Shown here piece after piece: positions 27,328 to 35,661 of a stretch of DNA of 64,000 nt. Under the pieces are notes generated by a model. That model searched no databases, had not been told where the DNA came from, and worked only from the letters and a program-made list of their open reading frames with translations. Made by a program: the position numbers and the translations under genes. Origin of the DNA: Planctomycetota bacterium (lineage in GTDB: Bacteria; Planctomycetota; UBA1135; GCA-002686595); assembly GCA_016795205.1 (NCBI GenBank), contig JAEUHZ010000024.1, positions 124,001 to 188,000 on the forward strand. The letters are read 5' to 3'. Within the stretch, counting starts at the first letter, position 1, and each line of letters starts with the position of its first letter.

Positions 27328-29063
27328 GCCTCGCGGGGCGCCGTACGCCGCGCCTGGGGCGCGAAGTCCCGTTCCCCGGCCGCGTCGCCGTACTCGTACG
27401 GGCCGCGCTCGATCACGAGATCGGAGTCGAAGTTCCCGTGAGCGGGCGGCGAAGGCGTCTCCCACTCCAGGCTCGCGGCCTCCCACGGGTTGCGGCCCAC
27501 CCTGACGCCGCCGAGGAAGCTCCACACCACGTTCGCGACGAACAGGAGCTGCCACCCCATCAGGCCGAACGCGCTCCAGGTGACGAAGCGGTTCAGTGGC
27601 TCGAGCCGGTCGAAGAGCTGGTAGACGCTGGGGTCGGCGGTGCGCCGGATCATGCCGGCGATGCCCAGCTGGTGCATGGGCAGGAACACGCAGTTCAGCG
27701 CCACGAACGTGCCCAGGAAGTGCCAGCGCCCCAGCGTCTCCGACAGCGCGCGCCCCGTGATCTTGGGCCACCAGTGGTGCAGCGCGGCGAACACTGCCAG
27801 CACCGTCCCGCCGAACACGATGTAGTGGAAGTGCGCGACGACCAGGTACGTGTCGTGCAGGTACACGTCCACCGGCGTGGCCGCGAGCCAGAGCCCGGAG
27901 AGCCCACCGATGACGAACAGCGCCACGAAGCCCAGCGCGAAGCACATGGCCGCCGTGAGCCGGATGCGCCCGCCCCAGATCGTGGCGATCCAGTTGAAGG
28001 TCTTCACCGCCGAGGGCAGCGCGATGAGCATCGTCGAGAGCATGAATGCACGGCCCATCTCGAAGCCCAGTCCGCTCGTGAACATGTGGTGGCCCCACAC
28101 GAGCAGGCCGAGCCCGGCGATCGCGCCGATCGCCGCGACCATCGGCTTGTAGCCGAACACCGGCTTGCGCGCGTTCACGGACAGGATGTCCGACACGAAG
28201 CCCATCGCCGGCAGCACCATGACGTACACGGCCGGGTGGCTGTAGAACCAGAACAGGTGCTGCCACAGGAGCGGCGACCCGCCGGCCGCGACGTCCGGCT
28301 GCACCGCGTTCACGTACAACCCGGCCGGCGTGTAGAAGGCAGTGCCCAGCAGCCGGTCGGCGAGCTGCAGGAGGCCGGCGGCGGTCAACACCGGTAGCGC
28401 GGAGAGTTGCAGCGCAGCCGCGACCAAGAGTCCCCAAGCGGTGAGGGGCAGGCGCATCCAGGTCAGGCCAGGGGCGCGCATCTTGACGATCGTGACCACG
28501 GCGTTCAGCGCGTTGAGGATGGTCGAGACGCCCAGGACCGTGATCGCCACCAGCCACCACGTCTGCCCCGCGCCGCTGCCGGGAGCCGCGGCCGGCACGG
28601 TCGCGAGCGGCGGATACGCAGTCCAGCCGGAGTTCGCGGCCCCGCCCTCGACGCCGAAGCCGGCGAAGAACAGCACGATCGAGGCTGCGAAGATCCAGAA
28701 GCTCGCCGCGTTCAGCCTGGGGAACGCCATGTCGGGCGCGCCCACGAGCAGCGGCACGAGGTAGTTCCCGAACGCCCCCGTGAGCAGCGGGATGATGGCG
28801 AAGAACACCATCGCCGTGCCGTGCATGGTGAAGAGCGCCGTGTAGCCCGCGGGCGATAGGACGCGCCCCGACTCACCGAGCACCAGCCCGCCCACGATCG
28901 GCATCTCGGTCCACGGCCACGCGAGCTGCCAGCGGATCGCCAGCGCCAGGAGCCCGCCGAAGAAGAGCATCGCGGCCGACGCCACGAGGTACTGGATCCC
29001 GACGACCTTGTGGTCCGTCGAGACGACCCAGGTGCGGAGGAAGCCGCGCCGCTCGCTGCTCAC
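27324..29063 (-). CDS. coxA: Cytochrome c oxidase subunit I, A2-like (no HPEVY glutamate)
   Basis: A 579-residue heme-copper oxidase catalytic subunit with at least 12 helices. Heme and CuB ligands are present: the TMHGTAMVFF His, WGHHMFTSG double His, and VAHFHYIVFGG for the two hemes. The proton-channel helix reads FYSHPAVYVMVLP. The Glu of HPEVY is Ala, and a preceding Tyr-Ser fits the YS motif of A2-type oxidases. With CuA in CoxB it should be an aa3-type enzyme pumping protons at the inner membrane. GTG 29063 overlaps coxB by 4 bp. Confidence 0.96.
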   Translation of the reverse strand: MSSERRGFLRTWVVSTDHKVVGIQYLVASAAMLFFGGLLALAIRWQLAWPWTEMPIVGGLVLGESGRVLSPAGYTALFTMHGTAMVFFAIIPLLTGAFGNYLVPLLVGAPDMAFPRLNAASFWIFAASIVLFFAGFGVEGGAANSGWTAYPPLATVPAAAPGSGAGQTWWLVAITVLGVSTILNALNAVVTIVKMRAPGLTWMRLPLTAWGLLVAAALQLSALPVLTAAGLLQLADRLLGTAFYTPAGLYVNAVQPDVAAGGSPLLWQHLFWFYSHPAVYVMVLPAMGFVSDILSVNARKPVFGYKPMVAAIGAIAGLGLLVWGHHMFTSGLGFEMGRAFMLSTMLIALPSAVKTFNWIATIWGGRIRLTAAMCFALGFVALFVIGGLSGLWLAATPVDVYLHDTYLVVAHFHYIVFGGTVLAVFAALHHWWPKITGRALSETLGRWHFLGTFVALNCVFLPMHQLGIAGMIRRTADPSVYQLFDRLEPLNRFVTWSAFGLMGWQLLFVANVVWSFLGGVRVGRNPWEAASLEWETPSPPAHGNFDSDLVIERGPYEYGDAAGERDFAPQARRTAPREA

Positions 29064-29827
29064 CGTGCGTCCTCCGCGCCGCGGGAGCGCGCGTCGATGA
29101 TCCGCGCCGCGAGCCAGGCGTCGTAGTCCGCGCGTGGCAGCGCGCGCACCCGCCCCGCCATGACGTAGTGGCCGAGCCCGCACAGCTCGGCGCAGACGAG
29201 CTCGAACTCCCCCGCCCGCGCCATCGTGAACCACAGCGGGATCGCGCGACCGGGCACGACATCCTGCTTCACGCGCAGCTCGGGCACGAAGAAGCTGTGG
29301 ATGACGTCGCGCGAGCGCAGCTCGAGCAGGACCGACTCGCCGGCGGGCAGCACGAGCTCGGACGCGGTCTCGACGTCGTCGGCCGTCCCGAGCACGCCAT
29401 CCGCGCCGGGATGCTCGAAGCGCCAGGCCCACTGATGCGCGATCACGCGCGCCGTCACGCCGCTCGCCGGCATCTCGGCCGGATCGCGCAGGCGCGCCCA
29501 CGTCGGCAACTGGGCCAGGGCGATCCCGACCAGGATCGCACCCACGCCGGCCGTCCAGGTGAGCTCGAGGCCCGTGTGCCCGTGCGTCGAGCGCGCGCGG
29601 TCCGTGCGCGCGCGCGCGCCGCGCCACACGGCCCAGGCGAGCAGCGCCATGACGAGCACGAATCCGAGCAGGATCACGAGCCCGATCCCGTCGAACAGCG
29701 CGTCGATCGGCTGCGCGATCGTCGAGGCCGCGTCCGGAAGCCACCACCCCCGACCGGGCGAGAGGGCGAAGAACGCCAGCACGCCGCAGAGCAGCCCGAG
29801 CACGAGGAGCAGCGCGCAGTGTCGCAC
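29060..29827 (-). CDS. coxB: Cytochrome c oxidase subunit II with CuA site
   Basis: A 255-residue protein with a signal/first helix (CALLLVLGLLCGVLAFFAL), a second helix (LVILLGFVLVMALLAWAVW) and a periplasmic cupredoxin domain. HSFFVPELRVKQD supplies the first His, and CAELCGLGHYVM the two Cys, Glu carbonyl, His and Met of the binuclear CuA site. IAHQWAWRFEHPG is the aromatic electron-entry region. It receives electrons from the cytochrome c encoded just upstream. There is no fused heme domain. GTG 29827 lies 4 bp after the upstream stop. Confidence 0.95.
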   Translation of the reverse strand: MRHCALLLVLGLLCGVLAFFALSPGRGWWLPDAASTIAQPIDALFDGIGLVILLGFVLVMALLAWAVWRGARARTDRARSTHGHTGLELTWTAGVGAILVGIALAQLPTWARLRDPAEMPASGVTARVIAHQWAWRFEHPGADGVLGTADDVETASELVLPAGESVLLELRSRDVIHSFFVPELRVKQDVVPGRAIPLWFTMARAGEFELVCAELCGLGHYVMAGRVRALPRADYDAWLAARIIDARSRGAEDAR

Positions 29828-29831
29828 CGCG

Positions 29832-31166
29832 CTAGCGCTCCGGGGCCGCTCCGGCCTCGAGGGAGCGCACGAAGTGAACGAGCGCCCACACGTCCTCGCT
29901 CGTGACGGCCGGGCTGCCGTCGGGCCCCTTCGCCGTGCCGAGCGCCGGCATGGGCGTGCCCGGGATGCCCGACCAGATGCGGCGGTAGAGGTCGATGTTC
30001 CGCGCGCCGCCGCGATGGATGCCCAGGCGCAGGTCGCGCGGCAGGATCGGCCGGTCCCACGCGTCGAGGTACGCCGGCTCCTTCCTGCCCGAGAGGCCGA
30101 TCTTCCACGCCGCGGGGCCGTCGCCCGCGCCGTGCTCGCCGTGACACGACGCGCAATTGCCCTTGGTCGTGTCGCGGAAGAGCGCCGCGCCGCGCGCGAC
30201 GAGCTCCGGCGTGGACGGCGGGCAGTCGGATTCGGCCACGACGGGCGCGACCGGTCCGAGCCACTTCGCGAGCACGTCCCCGGTCTCGGTGGCGATCGCA
30301 TCGGGCTCGAGCTCGCCCTCGTCGGCGAAGTTCGCCGCCAGCCGCCGTTCGACCTCGCCGCGGACCGACAGGAGCCGGACGAGGTCCGCGAGCCCGTGGC
30401 GCTCGGCGAGCGAGAGTCGCGCGAAGCTCGGCATGGACGTGCCGTTCACGCCCTCCTCGAGCGTGCGCAGCAGGTCGGCGCGGCTCGGGCGCGCCGGCTG
30501 CGCGCGGCTCGTGTACTTGAAGACACCGTGGCGGAAGTCGCGCGGTCGCGGCTCGAGGAACGCGGCCGACGGTCCGTCGCCGCCGCCCTCTCGCCCGTGG
30601 CAGTGCAGGCATTCGGCCCGGTACAGCTCGGCCGAGTCCGCGAGGTCGGGATACCAGGCCAGGAACAGGTCGCGTCCGCGCGCGGCGAGGGTCGCAGCGT
30701 CGATGCGACCCGCCGCATGCTCCGCGCGCAGCGCCTGCCAGGCCGCGCGCAGCGCCGGACGTCGGGTCGCGACGCGCACGGCATCGAAGTCGCCGTCCGC
30801 CAGCGCGGCGAGCTGCCGCGCGAAGCCGCGCGCGTTGCCCGCCGCGATCCGGGCGCGATCGGAGGCGCCGAGCTCGCCCGACCCGCCCGCGCCCAGGGCC
30901 AGGTCGGGTCGGTTCGGGTCGAGGCCCTCCGCGGCCCAGGCCTCGAGCAGCGCGTAGCGCGGAGCAGCCGGCGGCCCGAACGCCTGCAGCAGCCCGGCTG
31001 CCAGTCCGGCCAACGCCGCGGCGTCGTCCTCGAGCGCCGCGCGCGTCGCGGGCGCCAGCGCGTAAGCACGCTCGGGCGGCTCTGGCTCGAAGCCGCACGA
31101 CGCCGCCAGGCCGGAGACCAGGAGTCCCGCGCAGAGCTGCCGTCGTGCGGTGCAGGGGCGTGCCAA
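29832..31166 (-). CDS. Diheme cytochrome c lipoprotein, first gene of the oxidase operon
   Basis: With a TTG start at 31166 the product has 444 residues: Arg-containing n-region, GLLVSGLAAS and a lipobox Cys24. CLHCHG and CASCHG are two CxxCH heme c sites, with VNGTSMPSF and IPGTPMPALG offering axial Met ligands; the N-terminal ~190 residues are a helical region without a motif. An in-frame GTG at 31268 would add 34 basic residues, but the TTGACA promoter at 31223-31218 lies inside that extension, which favours the TTG. It probably donates electrons to CoxB. Confidence 0.82.
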   Translation of the reverse strand: MARPCTARRQLCAGLLVSGLAASCGFEPEPPERAYALAPATRAALEDDAAALAGLAAGLLQAFGPPAAPRYALLEAWAAEGLDPNRPDLALGAGGSGELGASDRARIAAGNARGFARQLAALADGDFDAVRVATRRPALRAAWQALRAEHAAGRIDAATLAARGRDLFLAWYPDLADSAELYRAECLHCHGREGGGDGPSAAFLEPRPRDFRHGVFKYTSRAQPARPSRADLLRTLEEGVNGTSMPSFARLSLAERHGLADLVRLLSVRGEVERRLAANFADEGELEPDAIATETGDVLAKWLGPVAPVVAESDCPPSTPELVARGAALFRDTTKGNCASCHGEHGAGDGPAAWKIGLSGRKEPAYLDAWDRPILPRDLRLGIHRGGARNIDLYRRIWSGIPGTPMPALGTAKGPDGSPAVTSEDVWALVHFVRSLEAGAAPER

Positions 31167-31195
31167 GCGCGGAGCGGCCTCGGGCCGAACGCGCG

Positions 31196-31223
31196 ATTCT
31201 CGACCGGGCGTCGAGCCTGTCAA
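31196..31223 (-). promoter_or_regulatory. Putative main promoter of the cytochrome-oxidase operon
   Basis: TTGACA (31223-31218, perfect consensus), 16-bp spacer, GAGAAT (31201-31196, four of six to TATAAT). The transcript would start about 20-25 nt before the TTG start at 31166. An exact TTGACA is unusual in sequence this GC-rich. Confidence 0.5.
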
Positions 31224-31285
31224 GCGCGGTCGGCTCCCCCGGATCGGGTACGTTGGTGTGCTGACCACGACGGGCAGACCGCGAC

Positions 31286-32398
31286 GTGAACACCCCCCTG
31301 CTCCTGGAACTGCACCGCGCCGCGGGAGCGCGCCTGCGCGAGGATCCCGCCGAGGTCCTGACCTTCGGCGACGTCCCGGCCGAATACGCCGCCGCGACGC
31401 AGGGCGCTGCGCTGCTCGATGCGACGACGCTCGGCGCCGTCGAGGCCCGCGGCCTGGACGCCGTCGACTTCCTGCACCGCATCACGGCCAACGACGTGCG
31501 TGGACTCGCGGCTGGCCGTGTCGCGCGCAACCTGCTCTTGTCCAGCAAGGGCAAGGTGCTGTTCGACTTCGAGACCGAGCGCGGTGCCGAGGGTCTCAGG
31601 CTGGTGCTGGCCGCCGCGCGCGCGCCGGCGCTGGCCGACGCGCTCGAGCTGTACCACTTCACCGAGAAGGTCGCCTTCGAGGTCACCAGCGAGCGCCTGG
31701 CTCCGCTCGAAGTCGTCGGTCCCCGGGCAGCCGAGGTCGTGCGCGCCGTGAGCGGCTTGGCCACCGAGCCCGCGCCGGGCACGTGGACCGCGGCGCGGTT
31801 CGAGGGCGCGGCGCTGTCGGTCACGGCGACGGGCGTGGCGGGCTCGCCCGGGTTCCGTCTCGACGCCGGCCCCGAACGCGCCGCCGCGCTGTGGCGCGCG
31901 CTCGCGGCCGCCGGCGCGCGGCCGATCGGAGTCGTGGCGCGTGAGATCCTGCGCATCGAGGCCTGCTGCGCGGCCTGGGGCGCCGACGTCGACGAGCAGG
32001 TCTATCCGCAGGAGGCGCGTCTGGAGCGCGCCTTCAGCCTGACGAAGGGCTGCTACACGGGCCAGGAGGTCGTGGCCAAGATCGACACGTACGGCGGCCT
32101 GAACAAGCGCCTCACGGCCTTGCGCGTCGCGCACGACGACCCGGTGCCGCGCGGCACGCGCCTCCACCGCCTCGACGACGGCCAGTGGCGCGACCTGGGC
32201 GTCGTCACGAGCTGGGCCTACTCCTTCGTGCTCGACACGGGGCTCGTCCTGGCATTCGTGAAACGCCGCCATCAGGGGGTCGGCACGGAGTTCCGCCTGG
32301 GAGACGGCCCGGCGACCGCCACGGTCGTGCCGATGCCGGTGCGTCCCGGCGCGCTCAGCGTGACGGGCGAGTTCGAGTCGGCGACCGGCGGCGCGTGA
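31286..32398 (+). CDS. ygfZ: YgfZ/GcvT-family folate-dependent Fe-S cluster protein
   Basis: A 370-residue cytosolic protein from GTG 31286. LTKGCYTGQEVVAKIDTYGGLNKRL carries the YgfZ signature K-G-C-Y-x-G-Q-E, with the Cys required in E. coli. The N-terminal HRITANDVRGL is the tetrahydrofolate-binding GcvT-like fold. YgfZ (mitochondrial IBA57) assists repair or assembly of certain [4Fe-4S] enzymes such as MiaB. It is divergent from the cytochrome operon; TACGTT at 31249-31254 is a possible -10. It ends 2 bp before the convergent DUF3108 gene. Confidence 0.92.
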   Translation: MNTPLLLELHRAAGARLREDPAEVLTFGDVPAEYAAATQGAALLDATTLGAVEARGLDAVDFLHRITANDVRGLAAGRVARNLLLSSKGKVLFDFETERGAEGLRLVLAAARAPALADALELYHFTEKVAFEVTSERLAPLEVVGPRAAEVVRAVSGLATEPAPGTWTAARFEGAALSVTATGVAGSPGFRLDAGPERAAALWRALAAAGARPIGVVAREILRIEACCAAWGADVDEQVYPQEARLERAFSLTKGCYTGQEVVAKIDTYGGLNKRLTALRVAHDDPVPRGTRLHRLDDGQWRDLGVVTSWAYSFVLDTGLVLAFVKRRHQGVGTEFRLGDGPATATVVPMPVRPGALSVTGEFESATGGA

Positions 32399-32400
32399 GC

Positions 32401-33471
32401 TCAGCGCGCCGGCGCGAAGTCCGGCGGGGTCCCGCGGTAGCGCTTGAGCACGACGGACAGGTCCAGGTTGCCCACGAGCGGCACCGGGATCGGCAGCTCG
32501 CCCTGGATCAGCACCGGCACGCCGGACCGCGCGTCGAACCAGATCTGGATCGCGCCCTGGATGCCGAACAGCCCCTGGAAATGGCTCGGCGAGCCCTCGG
32601 GCTCGCCCTCTCCGCCCGCCAGGTCGGCGGAGAGCTTCATCTGAACGCACTCGAACCGCCCGGCCGGCACGCTCTGGCGGCGCGTCTCCCCGCGCTCGAT
32701 CTTCACGCGCCACACGCGCTGGCGGTCGACGATCGTGAAGGCCGTGGACTTCACGTCGAGGTCGACCATCGCGCGCGCGGCGTACACGGCGCTCAGCATG
32801 TCGAGCGCGTTCTGGTCGACCTCGCGACGCTTGGGATCGCGCCACACGCGGTGCTCGGCGAGCTTGCACTTCTTGCAGTGGTAGGGCTTGCCCCACGCCC
32901 AGATCGAATCGACGAAGTGCGCCTTCTCCGAGCAGCCGCCACAGTGGCCGTCCGAGCGGTACTCGGCCATGAAGGTCCCGGCCAGGATGCCGAGCTTCAG
33001 CTCGCGCTCGCGGTTCTCCGAGCCGCGCTGCACGTCCTTGTAGAGCACGCGCGGCCAATCCAACGGCATGTGGCTGGCGGTCAGGGTGTGGGTGATCTCG
33101 TAGCCGGCGTAGCCGCCCTTCGCGACGGACTTGACCCAGGCGCGATCGAACAGCTCGACCTTGCGCTCGGCCTCACGCGCGGACGGCAGCCCGAGCGGCG
33201 TGCGCTCGACGCCCGAGGACAGCGTCACGTCGCCGACGTCGATGTCGCCGAGGATGCCCACGTCGATGATCACGTCGAAGACCAGCTCCTCGTCGCGCGG
33301 CAGGAGCAGCGGGACGTGGCCCGCGCCACGCTCGATGCGGATGAACTCCGGGGGAGCGGGCGCGGGGCCGCTCTGGGCAGCGGGAGGCCCCTGCGAGAGC
33401 GCGGGGCTCGGCGGGACCGGCGAACCCTGGGTGGTCGGAGTCAGGGCCAGGACGAGCGCAGCACGAATCAC
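32401..33471 (-). CDS. Exported DUF3108-type protein with four-Cys metal-binding insert
   Basis: A 356-residue product from GTG 33471 with a short signal-like N-terminus (IRAALVLALTPTTQGS) and a Pro/Gln/Ser linker. The body has the alternating strand pattern of DUF3108 proteins (RDEELVFDVIIDVGILG at the start, FECVQMKLSADL and a C-terminal IWFDARSGVPVLIQG), thought to be lipocalin-like periplasmic proteins. Inside it sits CGGC followed by YHCKKC about 20 residues on, a likely zinc ribbon. Function unknown. It is 52 bp downstream of the dehydrogenase gene. Confidence 0.75.
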   Translation of the reverse strand: MIRAALVLALTPTTQGSPVPPSPALSQGPPAAQSGPAPAPPEFIRIERGAGHVPLLLPRDEELVFDVIIDVGILGDIDVGDVTLSSGVERTPLGLPSAREAERKVELFDRAWVKSVAKGGYAGYEITHTLTASHMPLDWPRVLYKDVQRGSENRERELKLGILAGTFMAEYRSDGHCGGCSEKAHFVDSIWAWGKPYHCKKCKLAEHRVWRDPKRREVDQNALDMLSAVYAARAMVDLDVKSTAFTIVDRQRVWRVKIERGETRRQSVPAGRFECVQMKLSADLAGGEGEPEGSPSHFQGLFGIQGAIQIWFDARSGVPVLIQGELPIPVPLVGNLDLSVVLKRYRGTPPDFAPAR

Positions 33472-33523
33472 CGCTCGATCCTGGCCTACGGCGGCACGCG
33501 AGGGAAGGACGGAGCGCTGGCCT

Positions 33524-34576
33524 TCACACACGCCGTGCACGGCGCTCGGCCAGCACGTCCTCGGCTTCCTCGATCGCCACGCGGGAGGGCGCCCAGCCCT
33601 CGGCCCGCGCCCGGTCGAGGATCCGCGCGGTCGTGGCGGCCACCCGGTCGCCGATCGCGGCCACCGGCTCGCGACGGCCCTCCAGGTGGAACAGGGCCCC
33701 GCGCACCAGGGCGCCGGCGTTGAGCACGAAGTCGGGAGCGAACAGGATGCCACGCTCGTGCAGCCGCTCGCCGTGGGCGTGGCGCGCGAGCACATTGTTC
33801 GCGCCGCCGGCGACGACGCGGCAGCGCAGCCTGGCGATGGACAGGTCGTGCAGGATGCCTCCCAGGGCACAGGGCGCGAAGACGTCGCAGCGCTGGTCGA
33901 ACTCGGTCGCCGGGTCGACGAGTTCGATCTCGAGCTCGTGGGAGATGGCCCGCGCGCGGGCCGAGTCCAGGTCGGACGCGCGCACGCGGGCACCGCGTGC
34001 CACGAGCCGCCGCGCCAGCCCCGCGCCGACCTCGCCCAGCCCCTGGACGACGATGCTCCGGCGCGGGAGGTCGGCCTCGCCGTCCAGGTGCTCGAGCGCC
34101 GCGAGCAGGCCGCGGAACACGCCCTCGACGGTCGACTCGACGAGCTCTCCGGGACCGCTCGGCCCAGGATCCGTCGCATGGCGGGTGCGCGCCGCGAGAG
34201 CGCGCAACTCGGCTTCGCCGGTGCCGACGTCCGGTCCGGCGCACCAGCGCCCGGCGAGGCGCTCCGCGAGATCGCCCACGGCGCGGTAGGCGGCGGGCAG
34301 GTCGAGGCCCCCGCGGTCGAGGATCGTCATCTTCGCACCACCCGCGGGCAGGCCGGCCAGCGCGCACTTGTACGTCATCGCGCGCGCCAGCCGCAGGGCG
34401 TCGCGCAGGGCCCCGTCCTCGTCCTCGTAGGCCCAGCGCCGCACGCCGCCGAAGGCCGGGCCTGCGCTGGAGTCGTGGATGGCCAGGAAGGCGCGCAGGC
34501 CGGACCGTGCGTCGTGCACGGCCAGGACCTCCTCGAAGCCCTCGCGGGACATCGCGTCGAGGATGTGGGTCGCCAT
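33524..34576 (-). CDS. Glu/Leu/Phe/Val dehydrogenase (leucine dehydrogenase type)
   Basis: A 350-residue cytosolic enzyme. MTYKCALAGLPAGGAKMTI carries the substrate-binding and catalytic lysines. AGPDVGTGEAEL and the catalytic Asp region, and VVQGLGEVGAGLA (Rossmann GxGxxG), bind substrate and NAD. The length matches leucine/valine/phenylalanine dehydrogenases (~350) rather than the longer glutamate dehydrogenases. It oxidatively deaminates a branched-chain or aromatic amino acid to the 2-oxo acid and ammonia. Start ATG 34576. Confidence 0.92.
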   Translation of the reverse strand: MATHILDAMSREGFEEVLAVHDARSGLRAFLAIHDSSAGPAFGGVRRWAYEDEDGALRDALRLARAMTYKCALAGLPAGGAKMTILDRGGLDLPAAYRAVGDLAERLAGRWCAGPDVGTGEAELRALAARTRHATDPGPSGPGELVESTVEGVFRGLLAALEHLDGEADLPRRSIVVQGLGEVGAGLARRLVARGARVRASDLDSARARAISHELEIELVDPATEFDQRCDVFAPCALGGILHDLSIARLRCRVVAGGANNVLARHAHGERLHERGILFAPDFVLNAGALVRGALFHLEGRREPVAAIGDRVAATTARILDRARAEGWAPSRVAIEEAEDVLAERRARRV

Positions 34577-34639
34577 CGGGGACGGGGGCGGCGCGCGAGG
34601 CCGCTGCGCTCCGGCGTGGTGGGCCGTGGGGCAGCCGGC

Positions 34640-34646
34640 TAGTCTA
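34640..34646. promoter_or_regulatory. Putative bidirectional -10 (TAGTCTA) between the dehydrogenase and HEAT lipoprotein genes
   Basis: TAGTCTA reads as TAGTCT on + and TAGACT on -, both fitting TANNNT. It lies nearly centrally: 64 nt to the dehydrogenase ATG and 68 nt to the lipoprotein ATG. Confidence 0.4.
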
Positions 34647-34713
34647 CGCGCTGCCGCGGTCCCGCCGAGCACCGGGAGGGAAGAGCGCGGCCCGGACGTC
34701 GTCCACCCGCCCC

Positions 34714-35661
34714 ATGCAGGCCCGCGCGCGCTTCCTCCTCCCCCTCGCCCTCCTCGCCGCCGCCTGTTCGTCGACGTCGTCGGACCGCTCCCCGGCCGCC
34801 GAAGCCGCGGATGCGGCGCGCTCGACGGCCCCCGAGCGGCCGATCGCGGAGATCGTCGAGGGCACGCGCCAGCCGGAACCGATCGGCGCGCTGCTGACCT
34901 CGCTCGACCAGCAGATGACGGCTTGGAACAACCTGTTCCTTTCGGCGCAGACCGACGTCGACCGCTCCAAGGCCCGCACGCTCGAGAAGGCGATCATGAC
35001 CACGGCCCACAACCGTCGTCAGGAGATCCAGGAGCAACTCGAGGTCGGCCCGCTGAACAATCGCATCGTGGCCGCCGCGGCGCTGGGCTTCACGCGCAGC
35101 CCGGACGCGCAGAGTCCGCTCCTCGCGGCGCTCGACGACGACGAGCCCCAGGTCGTCGCGTCCGCGCTCCTCGGCCTCTGGCTGCTCGGGCGCGCCGACA
35201 CGCCGCTCGATCGGATCCTGGCCTTGATGACCGCGGGCGAGACAGCCGAGGTGCGCACGAATGCCGCGCTGTGCCTGGCCACGCTGGTCAAGGGCGGCGC
35301 GCGCGCGCCGTCCCTGATCCCGACGCTGCGCGTGGGACTCATGGATCAGGCCCCAACCGTGCGGGCGCATTGCGCGCTCACGCTGGCGGAGCTCGGTGAC
35401 ACGGTCTCGTTCCAGGCCATCGCGGACATGCTCAACGAGCGCACGACGCTGACGGTTTCCGCCGCGGCCCGCGCGGTCGCTTTCCTGACCACGCAGGACA
35501 ACAAGCTGCGGGGCAAGGGCGCGCGGGCGCTGGTTTCCGCCTGGCTGCGAGCGGCCGAGCCCGCGAAGTCCGCGATCTACCGCGCCATGGTCGAGCTCTC
35601 CGGCACGAATTACGGCTCGAACGAGGAGGACTGGACGAGGTGGGCCTCGCGGCTGCCCTGA
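34714..35661 (+). CDS. HEAT-repeat lipoprotein
   Basis: A 315-residue protein with signal FLLPLALLAAAC (lipobox Cys). From about residue 110 it is built of HEAT/PBS-lyase-like helical repeats (AAALGFTRSPDAQSPLLAAL, then TNAALCLATLVKGG, AHCALTLAELGD), a protein-protein interaction scaffold. It likely faces the periplasm or cell surface; partner unknown. Its last 22 bp overlap the following gene, so the two form an operon. Confidence 0.82.
   Translation: MQARARFLLPLALLAAACSSTSSDRSPAAEAADAARSTAPERPIAEIVEGTRQPEPIGALLTSLDQQMTAWNNLFLSAQTDVDRSKARTLEKAIMTTAHNRRQEIQEQLEVGPLNNRIVAAAALGFTRSPDAQSPLLAALDDDEPQVVASALLGLWLLGRADTPLDRILALMTAGETAEVRTNAALCLATLVKGGARAPSLIPTLRVGLMDQAPTVRAHCALTLAELGDTVSFQAIADMLNERTTLTVSAAARAVAFLTTQDNKLRGKGARALVSAWLRAAEPAKSAIYRAMVELSGTNYGSNEEDWTRWASRLP

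Noticed and set aside
29832-31268. GTG 31268 as start of the diheme cytochrome c
   Set aside because: It adds 34 basic residues before a normal lipoprotein signal and includes the TTGACA promoter candidate.
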